NCBI GenBank assembly: GCA_903927415.1
Contig: CAIYMZ010000167.1
Span: 1-23,587 of the forward strand
DNA from: an uncultured Alphaproteobacteria bacterium
GTDB taxonomy: Bacteria > Pseudomonadota > Alphaproteobacteria > Rickettsiales > UBA1997
Reading direction: 5' to 3'
DNA: 23,587 nt
Under the pieces are notes generated by a model, which saw only the letters and a program-made list of their open reading frames with translations, was not told where the DNA came from and made no database searches. Position numbers and translations under genes: made by a program. Within the stretch, counting starts at the first letter, position 1, and each line of letters starts with the position of its first letter. Of this stretch, positions 1 to 5,512 are shown one piece after another.

Positions 1-879
1 TGGCAAATCGGAGAATTAAAGGCGCGGGAGCTTGAGAGTAATGGCAGGTTTATATTCGAGGAAGGAATAATAAAATTAAAAATTTATGATTTTGAGGATG
101 TAGATAGCGTGTCTGCTCACCCAAATCTTTTAATAGAAAATGGATCAACCGAATCCGCAACAAATGAGGTCAAAGCTATTCTCGGAGGAGGTTATTTTGA
201 TAATCCAAAACCAACCTCACTCATCAAACACCTTCTTCAAATCTCCACCCAACCAAACGACCTAATCCTCGATTTCTTCTCTGGCTCAGGCACAACTGGT
301 CAAGCAGTGATGGAGTTAAACCAAGAAGAAATTGACAAAAAATCCAAAGATGGACTTTTGCTAAATGAAGAAAAAGAAGTAGGTGGGCGTAAGTTTATTC
401 TGGTGCAATTGCCTGAAAAAATTGATGAGAAGAAAGAGGCTTACAAAGTCGGTTATCGCAAAATTTCTGACATTACAATTGAGCGGGTGAAGCGCGCTGG
501 CGAGAAATACAAATCAGTTGATAACGGCTTCAAAGTAATGACCGTCACCGAGTCAGCTATTAACCGCAAACTGATGAATACAATCACCGCCAGCAAGGAA
601 GAGCTTTTTGCTGAAGTAGCTCTTTCCTACGGCTATGGTTTGAATTTTGTGGTGGAAAACCTTTTAGACGGGATTTGGAAGCTAAGTGGAAGTGATCAGA
701 GGTGCGCCACCATCATTCTTGGCAATGAGCAACTTTCCAATGAAGTGCAGAAGCAAATGATTCTAATCTCGGATAAGATAAAAGATTGCCAAATCTTTGC
801 TCAAGATGCGTGCTTGAATGTCGAAATTATCCACAATCTCTACCAGCATTTTGAGCAAAGACGAGTGGTTATTTTGTAG
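1..879 (+). CDS. Type III-like restriction-modification DNA methyltransferase (Mod), 3' part
   Basis: The reading frame is open from base 1, so the gene begins before the window and only its last 292 residues are seen. It contains the SAM-binding motif DFFSGSGTT at visible residues 91-99 (bases 271-297), preceded by a KPTSLIKHLL stretch. This order is typical of beta-class N6-adenine/N4-cytosine methylases such as type III Mod subunits. The catalytic DPPY motif should lie upstream of the window. The C-terminal 150 residues, with a VGYRKISDITIERVKRAG segment, match the way Mod proteins end, so the 3' end looks intact. The gene converges on the integrase and overlaps its last 11 bases. A Res helicase-nuclease partner is not in view, so it could be part of a full system to the left or an orphan methylase. 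Confidence 0.8.
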   Translation, partial: WQIGELKARELESNGRFIFEEGIIKLKIYDFEDVDSVSAHPNLLIENGSTESATNEVKAILGGGYFDNPKPTSLIKHLLQISTQPNDLILDFFSGSGTTGQAVMELNQEEIDKKSKDGLLLNEEKEVGGRKFILVQLPEKIDEKKEAYKVGYRKISDITIERVKRAGEKYKSVDNGFKVMTVTESAINRKLMNTITASKEELFAEVALSYGYGLNFVVENLLDGIWKLSGSDQRCATIILGNEQLSNEVQKQMILISDKIKDCQIFAQDACLNVEIIHNLYQHFEQRRVVIL

Positions 880-2002
880 CTTGGTTTTTTGCATTTTCCA
901 AGCCCTCCAACTTTCTCATCATCTCTTTCAAAATCGTGCTGGTCTCATCCAACTTTTTTGATGCTCCTTCCTTGAAGCTCATGTTTTTTATGATCTCGCC
1001 TTGTCGATGGTGGCTGACATGTCCGTAGCTGATAAAAGTTGTTAAAACTTCCTCATGACCAAGATTTTGACTATAAGCCTTAAACTCTTCCGGTGTTGAA
1101 CAAAATCTTGAAGCTAAGGCGGTTAAGGTATTTCTGAAAGTGTGGGGGGAGTGGTATTTCAAACCGGCATTCTCGAAGGCAGATTTTACGATTTCGTCGA
1201 TGGTGTTGGTGCTGTGTAGATGGTTTGCTGAGAGGTTTTCTTTGGTGAAGCCACCATTGCCGTCATACTTGTTTTCAATTGCTGGAAACAATGGATCGTT
1301 TGGCGAAAACAACTTCTCTTCGCGCAAGAATTTTACCCAGTCAAACAGGTAGTTTTTGATCTCGTCATCAACATTGATGAAGTAGGTGATGATTTGTTTT
1401 TTGAACTTGGTTTCAACTTCGTTTGGATCTTGATTTACAAAGTTTTTCTCAAGGTCGATATGCTTCAGCTTTAATGAAAGCAAAGCTCCAACGCGTACAC
1501 CGGTGAGAATCAAAAAGCAGACGATTGCCTTATTTCTTCGCTCGATTTCGTTGGTGATGGGCATTTTCTCGATCACCATTTTGATCTGCTCTAGGCTGGC
1601 AAAATCTCTTGGCTTACCAGCCTTTGCGGCTCTTTTATCGTTTTCAGAAAGGTTGAAATGCTGAATGTCGGGGGCGGTGATTTTCCTGTAACCCTTTTGC
1701 ACTGAAAGCCAAACAAAGAAATCTTTCAGGTGATTAATGGCTGAAAGCAGGGCTGATTTGCTGATATTATCGCCGGTGATTTTTGATTTGGAGTTTGCGA
1801 ACCATCTTTTGAATTCCGCCGCTTGTTTTGGGGCGAATTTCTTGAAGTCTTTGAAGTCAGTAAATTCCTCAAATCTGGCGATGGATTTTTTGATCTGAGG
1901 AATGGTTTTATCGCTCAAGCCCTTCGCCTCTTTTAGATGGCAAAAGTATTTGCGTTTGATGCGCTCGTTTTCTGGGTGGAATGTTGTTTTAGAAATAGTC
2001 AT
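869..2002 (-). CDS. Tyrosine recombinase / phage-type integrase
   Basis: This 377-residue site-specific recombinase most likely inserts and excises the island. The N-terminal part (about 10-120) resembles a SAM-like core-binding domain. The catalytic domain follows, with Arg I at R170 (LTGVRVGALL), the HxxR pair H287/R290 (HTFR), H316 in LGHEEV and the nucleophile Y326 (FISYGHV). All expected catalytic residues are therefore visible, and the length is normal for the family. A C-terminal extension after Y326, about 50 residues, is Lys/Glu-rich and helical. It is the last gene of a minus-strand operon, 71 bases after the HTH/zinc-ribbon gene. No Shine-Dalgarno sequence is evident. A heptamer repeat lies 77 bases upstream of its ATG. 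Confidence 0.93.
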   Translation of the reverse strand: MTISKTTFHPENERIKRKYFCHLKEAKGLSDKTIPQIKKSIARFEEFTDFKDFKKFAPKQAAEFKRWFANSKSKITGDNISKSALLSAINHLKDFFVWLSVQKGYRKITAPDIQHFNLSENDKRAAKAGKPRDFASLEQIKMVIEKMPITNEIERRNKAIVCFLILTGVRVGALLSLKLKHIDLEKNFVNQDPNEVETKFKKQIITYFINVDDEIKNYLFDWVKFLREEKLFSPNDPLFPAIENKYDGNGGFTKENLSANHLHSTNTIDEIVKSAFENAGLKYHSPHTFRNTLTALASRFCSTPEEFKAYSQNLGHEEVLTTFISYGHVSHHRQGEIIKNMSFKEGASKKLDETSTILKEMMRKLEGLENAKNQATK

Positions 2003-2073
2003 TGGTCGGCAATTTAGGGGTTAAGAGAGAGAAGAAGAAAAAGAACAAATGGAACTGGTATAGAGATAACTCA

Positions 2074-2532
2074 TTAGGTGTTTAGTTGATAGTTAACAGA
2101 GAGGGTAAAAAAATGCTGAATTTCTTCCATTTTGCTCGCTGAGTATTTTCTAGTCATGAATGATTCGCATGACTCACACCTGCCTTTTAGGTGCAAAATC
2201 TTGTCATTTTTGTTGATCAGAATCACGACATTTGCACGAATCTTTCTGGGATTGCGGCAACTGAAGCAAAACATTTCATCTTGGTTGCAGGATTTCTTCT
2301 TGGCACTTTGTTTGAGGTTCAAAAACGATCTCAACTCTTCGCAATGAATCATTGTCGGAATTTTATCATCACTGACCTTCAAGCCGGTTTTAATCCAGTT
2401 TCTGACGGTGTTTTGACCTACATTGAAAAGTTTCATAATATCGCTCACGGAGTAAGAGGTGTTGTTGCGAATCAGTCTTGGGTTAAATTTTCTTTTGAAG
2501 GTTCGTTGTTTGACTTTGGTTCTTTTTGTCAT
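2074..2532 (-). CDS. HTH plus zinc-ribbon protein of the integrase operon (uncharacterised)
   Basis: This is a 152-residue basic protein. The N-terminus is Lys/Arg-rich, followed at about 25-50 by an AlpA/MerR-like helix-turn-helix (SVSDIMKLFNVGQNTVRNWI). A C-terminal pair of CxxC knuckles, C89/C92 and C119/C122, would form a zinc ribbon. It is probably a DNA-binding factor that helps the integrase or regulates the island, but I do not recognise a named family. The start is well supported: AAGGAG lies 8 bases upstream of the ATG, inside the end of the preceding gene, and the two coding regions are separated by one base. Its last codons (SVNYQLNT) are encoded by a copy of the heptamer repeat that also lies upstream of the neighbouring HTH gene, so the coding sequence seems to have absorbed a regulatory repeat. 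Confidence 0.75.
   Translation of the reverse strand: MTKRTKVKQRTFKRKFNPRLIRNNTSYSVSDIMKLFNVGQNTVRNWIKTGLKVSDDKIPTMIHCEELRSFLNLKQSAKKKSCNQDEMFCFSCRNPRKIRANVVILINKNDKILHLKGRCESCESFMTRKYSASKMEEIQHFFTLSVNYQLNT
2079..2099 (-). repeat. Second copy of the heptamer block, upstream of the integrase
   Basis: This 21-base block matches 2752-2772 with one mismatch (TCAACTA in place of the third heptamer's TTAACTA). It overlaps the last codons of the HTH/zinc-ribbon gene and lies 77 bases before the integrase start. Two copies in the same orientation, both ahead of operon genes, suggest regulatory or recombination-accessory sites. Confidence 0.6.
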
Positions 2533-2533
2533 G

Positions 2534-2740
2534 TTAGTTTCTCCTTAGTTTTTCAAAGTTGGTCTCGTGGCTTTCTAACCACTTCTCGAACGAGTTTTTC
2601 TTATACAAAATCAGTTTACCCAGCTTTGTTCGTGGTGCACCCTTTCTTCTCGATGCCTCACATCTTAAGGACGGAATGGTTTTTTTGAGGAGCTTGGAAA
2701 CCTCCTCTTCGCTGTAGTAGCCTTCGGGTATGTTGTGCAT
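2534..2740 (-). CDS. Small AlpA/excisionase-like helix-turn-helix protein
   Basis: This is a 68-residue protein with a winged HTH of the excisionase/AlpA type: YYSEEEVSKLLKKTIPSLRC, a basic turn (ASRRKGAP), then KLILYKKNSFEKWLES, the usual wing and last helix of MerR/Xis-like proteins. Small proteins of this kind beside tyrosine integrases usually act as recombination directionality factors or activators of integrase expression. It sits between immA and the HTH/zinc-ribbon gene on the minus strand. Three TTAACTA-like heptamers lie 16-36 bases upstream of the ATG and are candidate binding sites for it or for the XRE repressor. Function is inferred from fold and context. Confidence 0.75.
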   Translation of the reverse strand: MHNIPEGYYSEEEVSKLLKKTIPSLRCEASRRKGAPRTKLGKLILYKKNSFEKWLESHETNFEKLRRN

Positions 2741-2755
2741 ATTTCGTAAGTTGTT

Positions 2756-2776
2756 TAGTTAATAGTTAACAGTTAA
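2756..2776 (-). repeat. Three tandem heptamers (TTAACTA-type iterons) upstream of the small HTH gene
   Basis: On the minus strand three heptamers follow each other without gaps: TTAACTG (2770-2776), TTAACTA (2763-2769) and TTAACTA (2756-2762), then AACA. They lie in the gap between immA and the Xis-like gene. Direct heptamers at this spacing resemble binding sites of excisionase or regulator proteins. The same 21-base block, with one change, recurs at 2079-2099. Confidence 0.6.
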
Positions 2777-2789
2777 AACAAAAAAATTT

Positions 2790-3383
2790 CTAATAACTGG
2801 GATCAAGCAAGCCCAAAAACTTGAGTTTGTAAGTCATGGTCTCTCTTGATACTTTGAAGAATCTGGTCATTTCGCGTATTGCCGAATCAATCGGACAGCT
2901 CTGATCAATCTCTTCCCATTTTTTCATCATTACCGCCCTTGGCATCAAGATGTATGACGCAAACATATTGGCTTGGGTTTCAAGCGCTTTAGTTCTTGGA
3001 TCGCTGCCGTCATGAAATAACGCTGAGTTTTTGGCTTCTTTATACTGAGGTCTGTGAAAGACGTAATGCCCGAGTTCGTGGGCAATTGTAAAATTGCACC
3101 TTGCTTCCCTTGTAAAATCTGAGGGATTAACGGTGTGATCTAAGCTCTCATCAATCCACACCACACCATTGTTTAAATCCAAAGCCCCCAATGCTCCTGA
3201 AAAATCCTTATTCAGATTAACAAAACCGCCGATCTTTAACCTAAAAAGTTTTTCAATGATTAGGTCAATTGGCGTAGCACTATCAAAATTGTAAAACCCT
3301 TTCCCTTTGGCTTTTTGTAAAATTATGTCGACCTTCCTCTCAATAACTTCATGGCTACGAAAGCTAACTCCTTTTGCCATCAT
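2790..3383 (-). CDS. ImmA/IrrE-family zinc metallopeptidase
   Basis: This 197-residue protein has the M78 signature AHELGHYVFH (HExxH ligands H102 and H106, catalytic E103) and the downstream LETQANMFASYILMP segment, where E135 is the likely third zinc ligand. In ICEBs1 and several phages, ImmA cleaves its partner XRE repressor and so releases expression of the mobile element. Here the partner is the gene directly upstream, which it overlaps by 20 bases, so the two are probably translationally coupled. The start is supported by GGAGG nine bases before the first of two tandem ATGs. By homology and context it is likely the anti-repressor of the island. A toxin-antitoxin-like role of the XRE/M78 pair is an alternative. 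Confidence 0.9.
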   Translation of the reverse strand: MMAKGVSFRSHEVIERKVDIILQKAKGKGFYNFDSATPIDLIIEKLFRLKIGGFVNLNKDFSGALGALDLNNGVVWIDESLDHTVNPSDFTREARCNFTIAHELGHYVFHRPQYKEAKNSALFHDGSDPRTKALETQANMFASYILMPRAVMMKKWEEIDQSCPIDSAIREMTRFFKVSRETMTYKLKFLGLLDPSY

Positions 3384-3741
3384 TTTTTTCAGCCTCCAGC
3401 TCCTTCATAAATTTTTCTAAATCTGCCGGCTTCACTCTGCGCAAAAAAGCAGCATACAATTTTGGCTCTGTGTTAATTTTTTCTTTAACATCAGAGGAGA
3501 TTTTATCAGCCATCGCCAAAAGTTTGTCTGCGTTGACCTTAAGTATGTCTGCCATCTTTTTGATATTTTCTTCCTTCGGTGCGGCGTATTCGCCAACTTC
3601 CATTTTGCTGATGTAGGTTGCGCTGATTCCAACCTTTGACGCAAACTCTCTCAAACCAATATTAAGTTTGTGTCTAGTCTTTCTAATAAAATCACCAAAT
3701 TCTAAGTTTTGGGTTTTTTTATTTTTCATAAGTTTCGTCAT
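3364..3741 (-). CDS. XRE-family repressor, partner of ImmA-like protease
   Basis: This is a short DNA-binding protein, 125 residues from the ATG at 3741. Residues about 15-72 form a Cro/CI-type helix-turn-helix (LREFASKVGISATYISKMEV is the recognition region). A Lys/Glu-rich C-terminal tail, a plausible protease target, follows. The frame can be extended to a GTG at 3789, and an ATG at 3729 is also possible; none has a clear Shine-Dalgarno sequence. I chose the first ATG upstream of the conserved fold. The gene heads the operon that continues through immA, two HTH proteins and the integrase. A palindrome with a perfect TTGACA lies about 95-110 bases upstream and is a good autorepression site. 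Confidence 0.85.
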   Translation of the reverse strand: MTKLMKNKKTQNLEFGDFIRKTRHKLNIGLREFASKVGISATYISKMEVGEYAAPKEENIKKMADILKVNADKLLAMADKISSDVKEKINTEPKLYAAFLRRVKPADLEKFMKELEAEKNDGKRS

Positions 3742-3818
3742 TTTTTCATAAATATAGTGCCGTTCCAACCAGTATTCACAGCAACTCACGAGAGTCTGAT
3801 GGAAAAAGCGTTAAGTAA

Positions 3819-3851
3819 AACCTAAACACTAAGATTTAGTTGTCAACTAAA
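3819..3851 (-). promoter_or_regulatory. Candidate promoter and operator of the repressor-integrase operon
   Basis: On the minus strand TTTAGTTGACAACTAAA (3835-3851) is a perfect palindrome with 8-base arms around one base. Its centre contains a consensus -35 box TTGACA (3841-3846). With a 16-base spacer the -10 would be TAGGTT (3819-3824), which is weak. A symmetric site overlapping a -35 box just upstream of a repressor gene is the usual layout of negative autoregulation. The palindrome is clear; its promoter role is inferred. Confidence 0.45.
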
Positions 3852-3936
3852 CGATTAACAAGTCATCCAAGATTTAGCAATTAAAGATTTGTTGCGAAAG
3901 AGTGCGCAAGTGAATTTGTCCCAAATTCGTCAAAAT

Positions 3937-3958
3937 ACGGACACCAGACGGACACCAA
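3937..3958 (+). repeat. 11-bp tandem direct repeat next to the tRNA attachment end
   Basis: ACGGACACCAG (3937-3947) is followed at once by ACGGACACCAA (3948-3958), differing only in the last base. It lies 45 bases inside the island from the CCA end of tRNA-Lys. Short direct repeats at this distance from a core site could be integrase arm-binding sites. The rest of the 3790-4002 stretch holds the promoter/operator listed separately and no coding potential I can support. Confidence 0.5.
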
Positions 3959-4002
3959 GAAAATCATCTAAGCCCGAAACATCTCTGAAGCCTTGCTAGG
4001 AT

Positions 4003-4078
4003 TGGTGGACTTGGGCGGATTCGAACCGCCGACCTACTGATTAAGAGTCAGCTGCTCTACCAACTGAGCTACAAGTCC
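4003..4078 (-). tRNA. tRNA-Lys (anticodon CTT)
   Basis: The minus strand folds as a complete tRNA with a 7-bp acceptor stem (GGACTTG with CAAGTCC), D arm AGCTCAGTTGGTAGAGC, anticodon stem GCTGA/TCAGT around loop CTCTTAA (anticodon CTT, reading AAG), and T arm with GGTTCGAATCC. The 3' CCA is encoded (4003-4005). Its 3' end faces the island, making it the probable integration target. Since the tRNA remains whole, the element must restore its 3' end on insertion or have joined with the identical core. Confidence 0.96.
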
Positions 4079-4081
4079 TTT

Positions 4082-4151
4082 GAAGTTGTGACGAGAAGCC
4101 CCCCTACCCCCCTCAGACAGGGGGGTAGGGGGGGGGTCTCGTCACAACTTC
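4082..4151. repeat. 70-bp G/C-tract palindrome (REP-like) between GNAT gene and tRNA-Lys
   Basis: Outer arms 4082-4096 and 4137-4151 are perfect 15-base complements. Inner arms 4099-4113 and 4119-4133 are another perfect 15 bp made of C6-TA-C6 and its complement. The loop is CAGAC, with a small 2/3-base internal bulge. The element contains the GNAT stop codon and ends three bases before the first base of the mature tRNA. There is no T-tract, so it is not a classic terminator. It resembles a dispersed palindromic element that has inserted here. Confidence 0.75.
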
Positions 4152-4627
4152 CGAAACATTACGTAAGCATCAACATACCCTAAAGCCGCATGTTTAAAGC
4201 CTTTGGGAATGGTGCCGATGATTTCAAATCCGACCGACTTCCACAAATTTACTGCCGCGACATTTGTTGAAACTACGAAGTTAAATTGCATTGCAAGGTA
4301 ACCAAGTTTTTTTGCAGTTGCAATTGAGTGAAGCGCTAGAGCCTTGCCAATGCCAGCGCCGCGAGTGTTGGTGTCAACGATGTAACTGGCATTGGCGACG
4401 TGCGATCCGCGATCGACGTAATTTGGCTTAAGTAAAGAAGCGCCAACAATTCTGCCGTCAATTTCCGCGACAAAAGTTTTTGCATTTGCAGCGAACCATT
4501 TGGCGCGAGTCTCGTCCTCCGTGGTTTCAGCGCGATTGACGTAGGTGTCACCACTAGCAATTACTGATTTAAAAATTTCCAAAATCTCGTTGAAATCTTT
4601 CGCGGTAGCGGAGCGTATTTTTATCAT
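4142..4627 (-). CDS. GNAT-family N-acetyltransferase (PAT/RimI-like)
   Basis: This 161-residue acetyl-CoA-dependent N-acetyltransferase covers the whole GNAT fold. Residues 1-60 include the phosphinothricin-acetyltransferase-like YVNRAETTEDE segment. The acetyl-CoA pyrophosphate loop TRGAGIG is at 88-94, the NAAVNLWKSVGF motif at about 127-138, and the protein ends in a short strand. The substrate cannot be told from sequence; the closest patterns are PAT-like amino-acid or antibiotic acetylases, but this is a weak guide. It is the downstream partner of the prepilin peptidase gene, three bases away, so the two are likely co-transcribed. Its last three codons and stop lie within the long palindrome, which may have replaced the original C-terminus. 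Confidence 0.85.
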   Translation of the reverse strand: MIKIRSATAKDFNEILEIFKSVIASGDTYVNRAETTEDETRAKWFAANAKTFVAEIDGRIVGASLLKPNYVDRGSHVANASYIVDTNTRGAGIGKALALHSIATAKKLGYLAMQFNFVVSTNVAAVNLWKSVGFEIIGTIPKGFKHAALGYVDAYVMFRKL

Positions 4628-4630
4628 TTT

Positions 4631-5428
4631 TTAAAAAATTAACGATCCCAACAATTCAATCGGATTTATTTTTTGATCAAAAAGCAGGCAGATGAAGGCG
4701 GAGAAGCAGATTGCTGGTGCAAAGGGGAAGGTTTCATCCTTTTTAATTTTTTGCCAGGCTAGGCCAAATATCAGTCCTAAAATTCCACTCAACATCATGA
4801 AGGCCAAAAAGTTTTTAGTGCCAAGTAAAAATCCGATGATGAAAAAAAATTTAATATCATCGATGCCGATTGCTTCGAGCTTGGCGGCAAAATAAAAAAA
4901 TATCCATAATGTCAAACCAAATCCGGCATATAAAAAAGCCGCGGGAATATTGATGATTACTGCATCGGTTCCACCCTTCGCTATCAGCAACAGAGTTACT
5001 AAAATTACTAAAAAATACTGAGTGGAATCCGGGATGAAATATTGTTCAAGATCAACGACGCACATCACAATCAAGGTGCCGGCAATTAAAAAATAGAGCA
5101 GCATTTTCCAGCTAACTTCCTGATCTAGAACGAAGTAAATTGTCACAAAAGAAATTAAAAAACCGAGCTCGATGATTGGGTAGCGTAAAGAAATTTTAGT
5201 GTGGCATTTGCTGCATTTGCCGCGCTGAAAAATCCAAGAAAAAAGCGGAATTAGGTTAAGAATTTTTAGCGCGGTTCCACAATTGAGGCACTTTGAGCGT
5301 GCAAAAATAATTGGTTCTTTGCTGGCAAGGCGATGACTTAAAAGGCTAGCAAAACTGCCAAAAATCAGCGCAAAAATTGCCACCAAAAATAATTCATTTT
5401 GCGAATTTAGTTGAGAAAAATTTTCCAT
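4631..5428 (-). CDS. pilD: Prepilin peptidase / N-methyltransferase (A24 family)
   Basis: This 265-residue inner-membrane aspartic protease cleaves the leader of type IV pilin-like or type II secretion pseudopilins and usually also methylates the new N-terminus. The N-terminal domain has the expected zinc-binding pairs C47/C50 and C72/C75. The first catalytic Asp is D126 (VVDLEQYFIPD). The second falls at D191 in GIDDIKF, which takes the place of the usual GxGDxK motif, so the second Gly is replaced by Asp. Several hydrophobic segments span the rest. The length is typical. No pilin or secretion gene is nearby, so its substrates must be encoded elsewhere. It is transcribed divergently from the NlpD-like gene. 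Confidence 0.92.
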   Translation of the reverse strand: MENFSQLNSQNELFLVAIFALIFGSFASLLSHRLASKEPIIFARSKCLNCGTALKILNLIPLFSWIFQRGKCSKCHTKISLRYPIIELGFLISFVTIYFVLDQEVSWKMLLYFLIAGTLIVMCVVDLEQYFIPDSTQYFLVILVTLLLIAKGGTDAVIINIPAAFLYAGFGLTLWIFFYFAAKLEAIGIDDIKFFFIIGFLLGTKNFLAFMMLSGILGLIFGLAWQKIKKDETFPFAPAICFSAFICLLFDQKINPIELLGSLIF

Positions 5429-5443
5429 AAACTTTTGTTAAAA

Positions 5444-5472
5444 TTGCTAATTTGAAAGCCGGAAAGTAAATT
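5444..5472 (+). promoter_or_regulatory. Weak sigma70-like promoter candidate for the nlpD-like/ftsY pair
   Basis: TTGCTA (5444-5449), a 17-base spacer and TAAATT (5467-5472) lie in the 84-base divergent gap, about 40 bases before the ATG at 5513. Each box matches four of six consensus bases, so this is only a candidate. Confidence 0.3.
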
Positions 5473-5512
5473 TCGCTGCATCTCAAATCAACAATTCATT
5501 GCCCTTTTAAAA

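Larger units (their letters stand above)
1..4005. mobile_element. Right end of a tRNA-Lys-integrated genomic island (partial)
   Basis: A tyrosine integrase, an Xis/AlpA-like small HTH protein, an XRE/ImmA pair and a restriction-modification methyltransferase lie together and end at the 3' end of a tRNA-Lys gene. Beyond the tRNA the genes are ordinary chromosomal ones. Tyrosine integrases commonly use tRNA 3' ends as attachment sites, so the boundary is placed at the tRNA CCA end. The other att copy would lie to the left, outside the window, so the island's size and full cargo are unknown. The boundary is an inference; the gene content is seen directly. Confidence 0.65.

Noticed and set aside
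2132..2688. Long plus-strand frames opposite the two HTH genes
   Set aside because: Their products are Phe/Ser-rich mirror translations with no domain or ribosome site; the minus-strand genes have motifs and a good Shine-Dalgarno sequence.
4082..4151. The long hairpin as an intrinsic terminator of the GNAT gene
   Set aside because: No U-tract follows on the minus strand; the tRNA begins three bases later. It is reported as a palindromic repeat instead.
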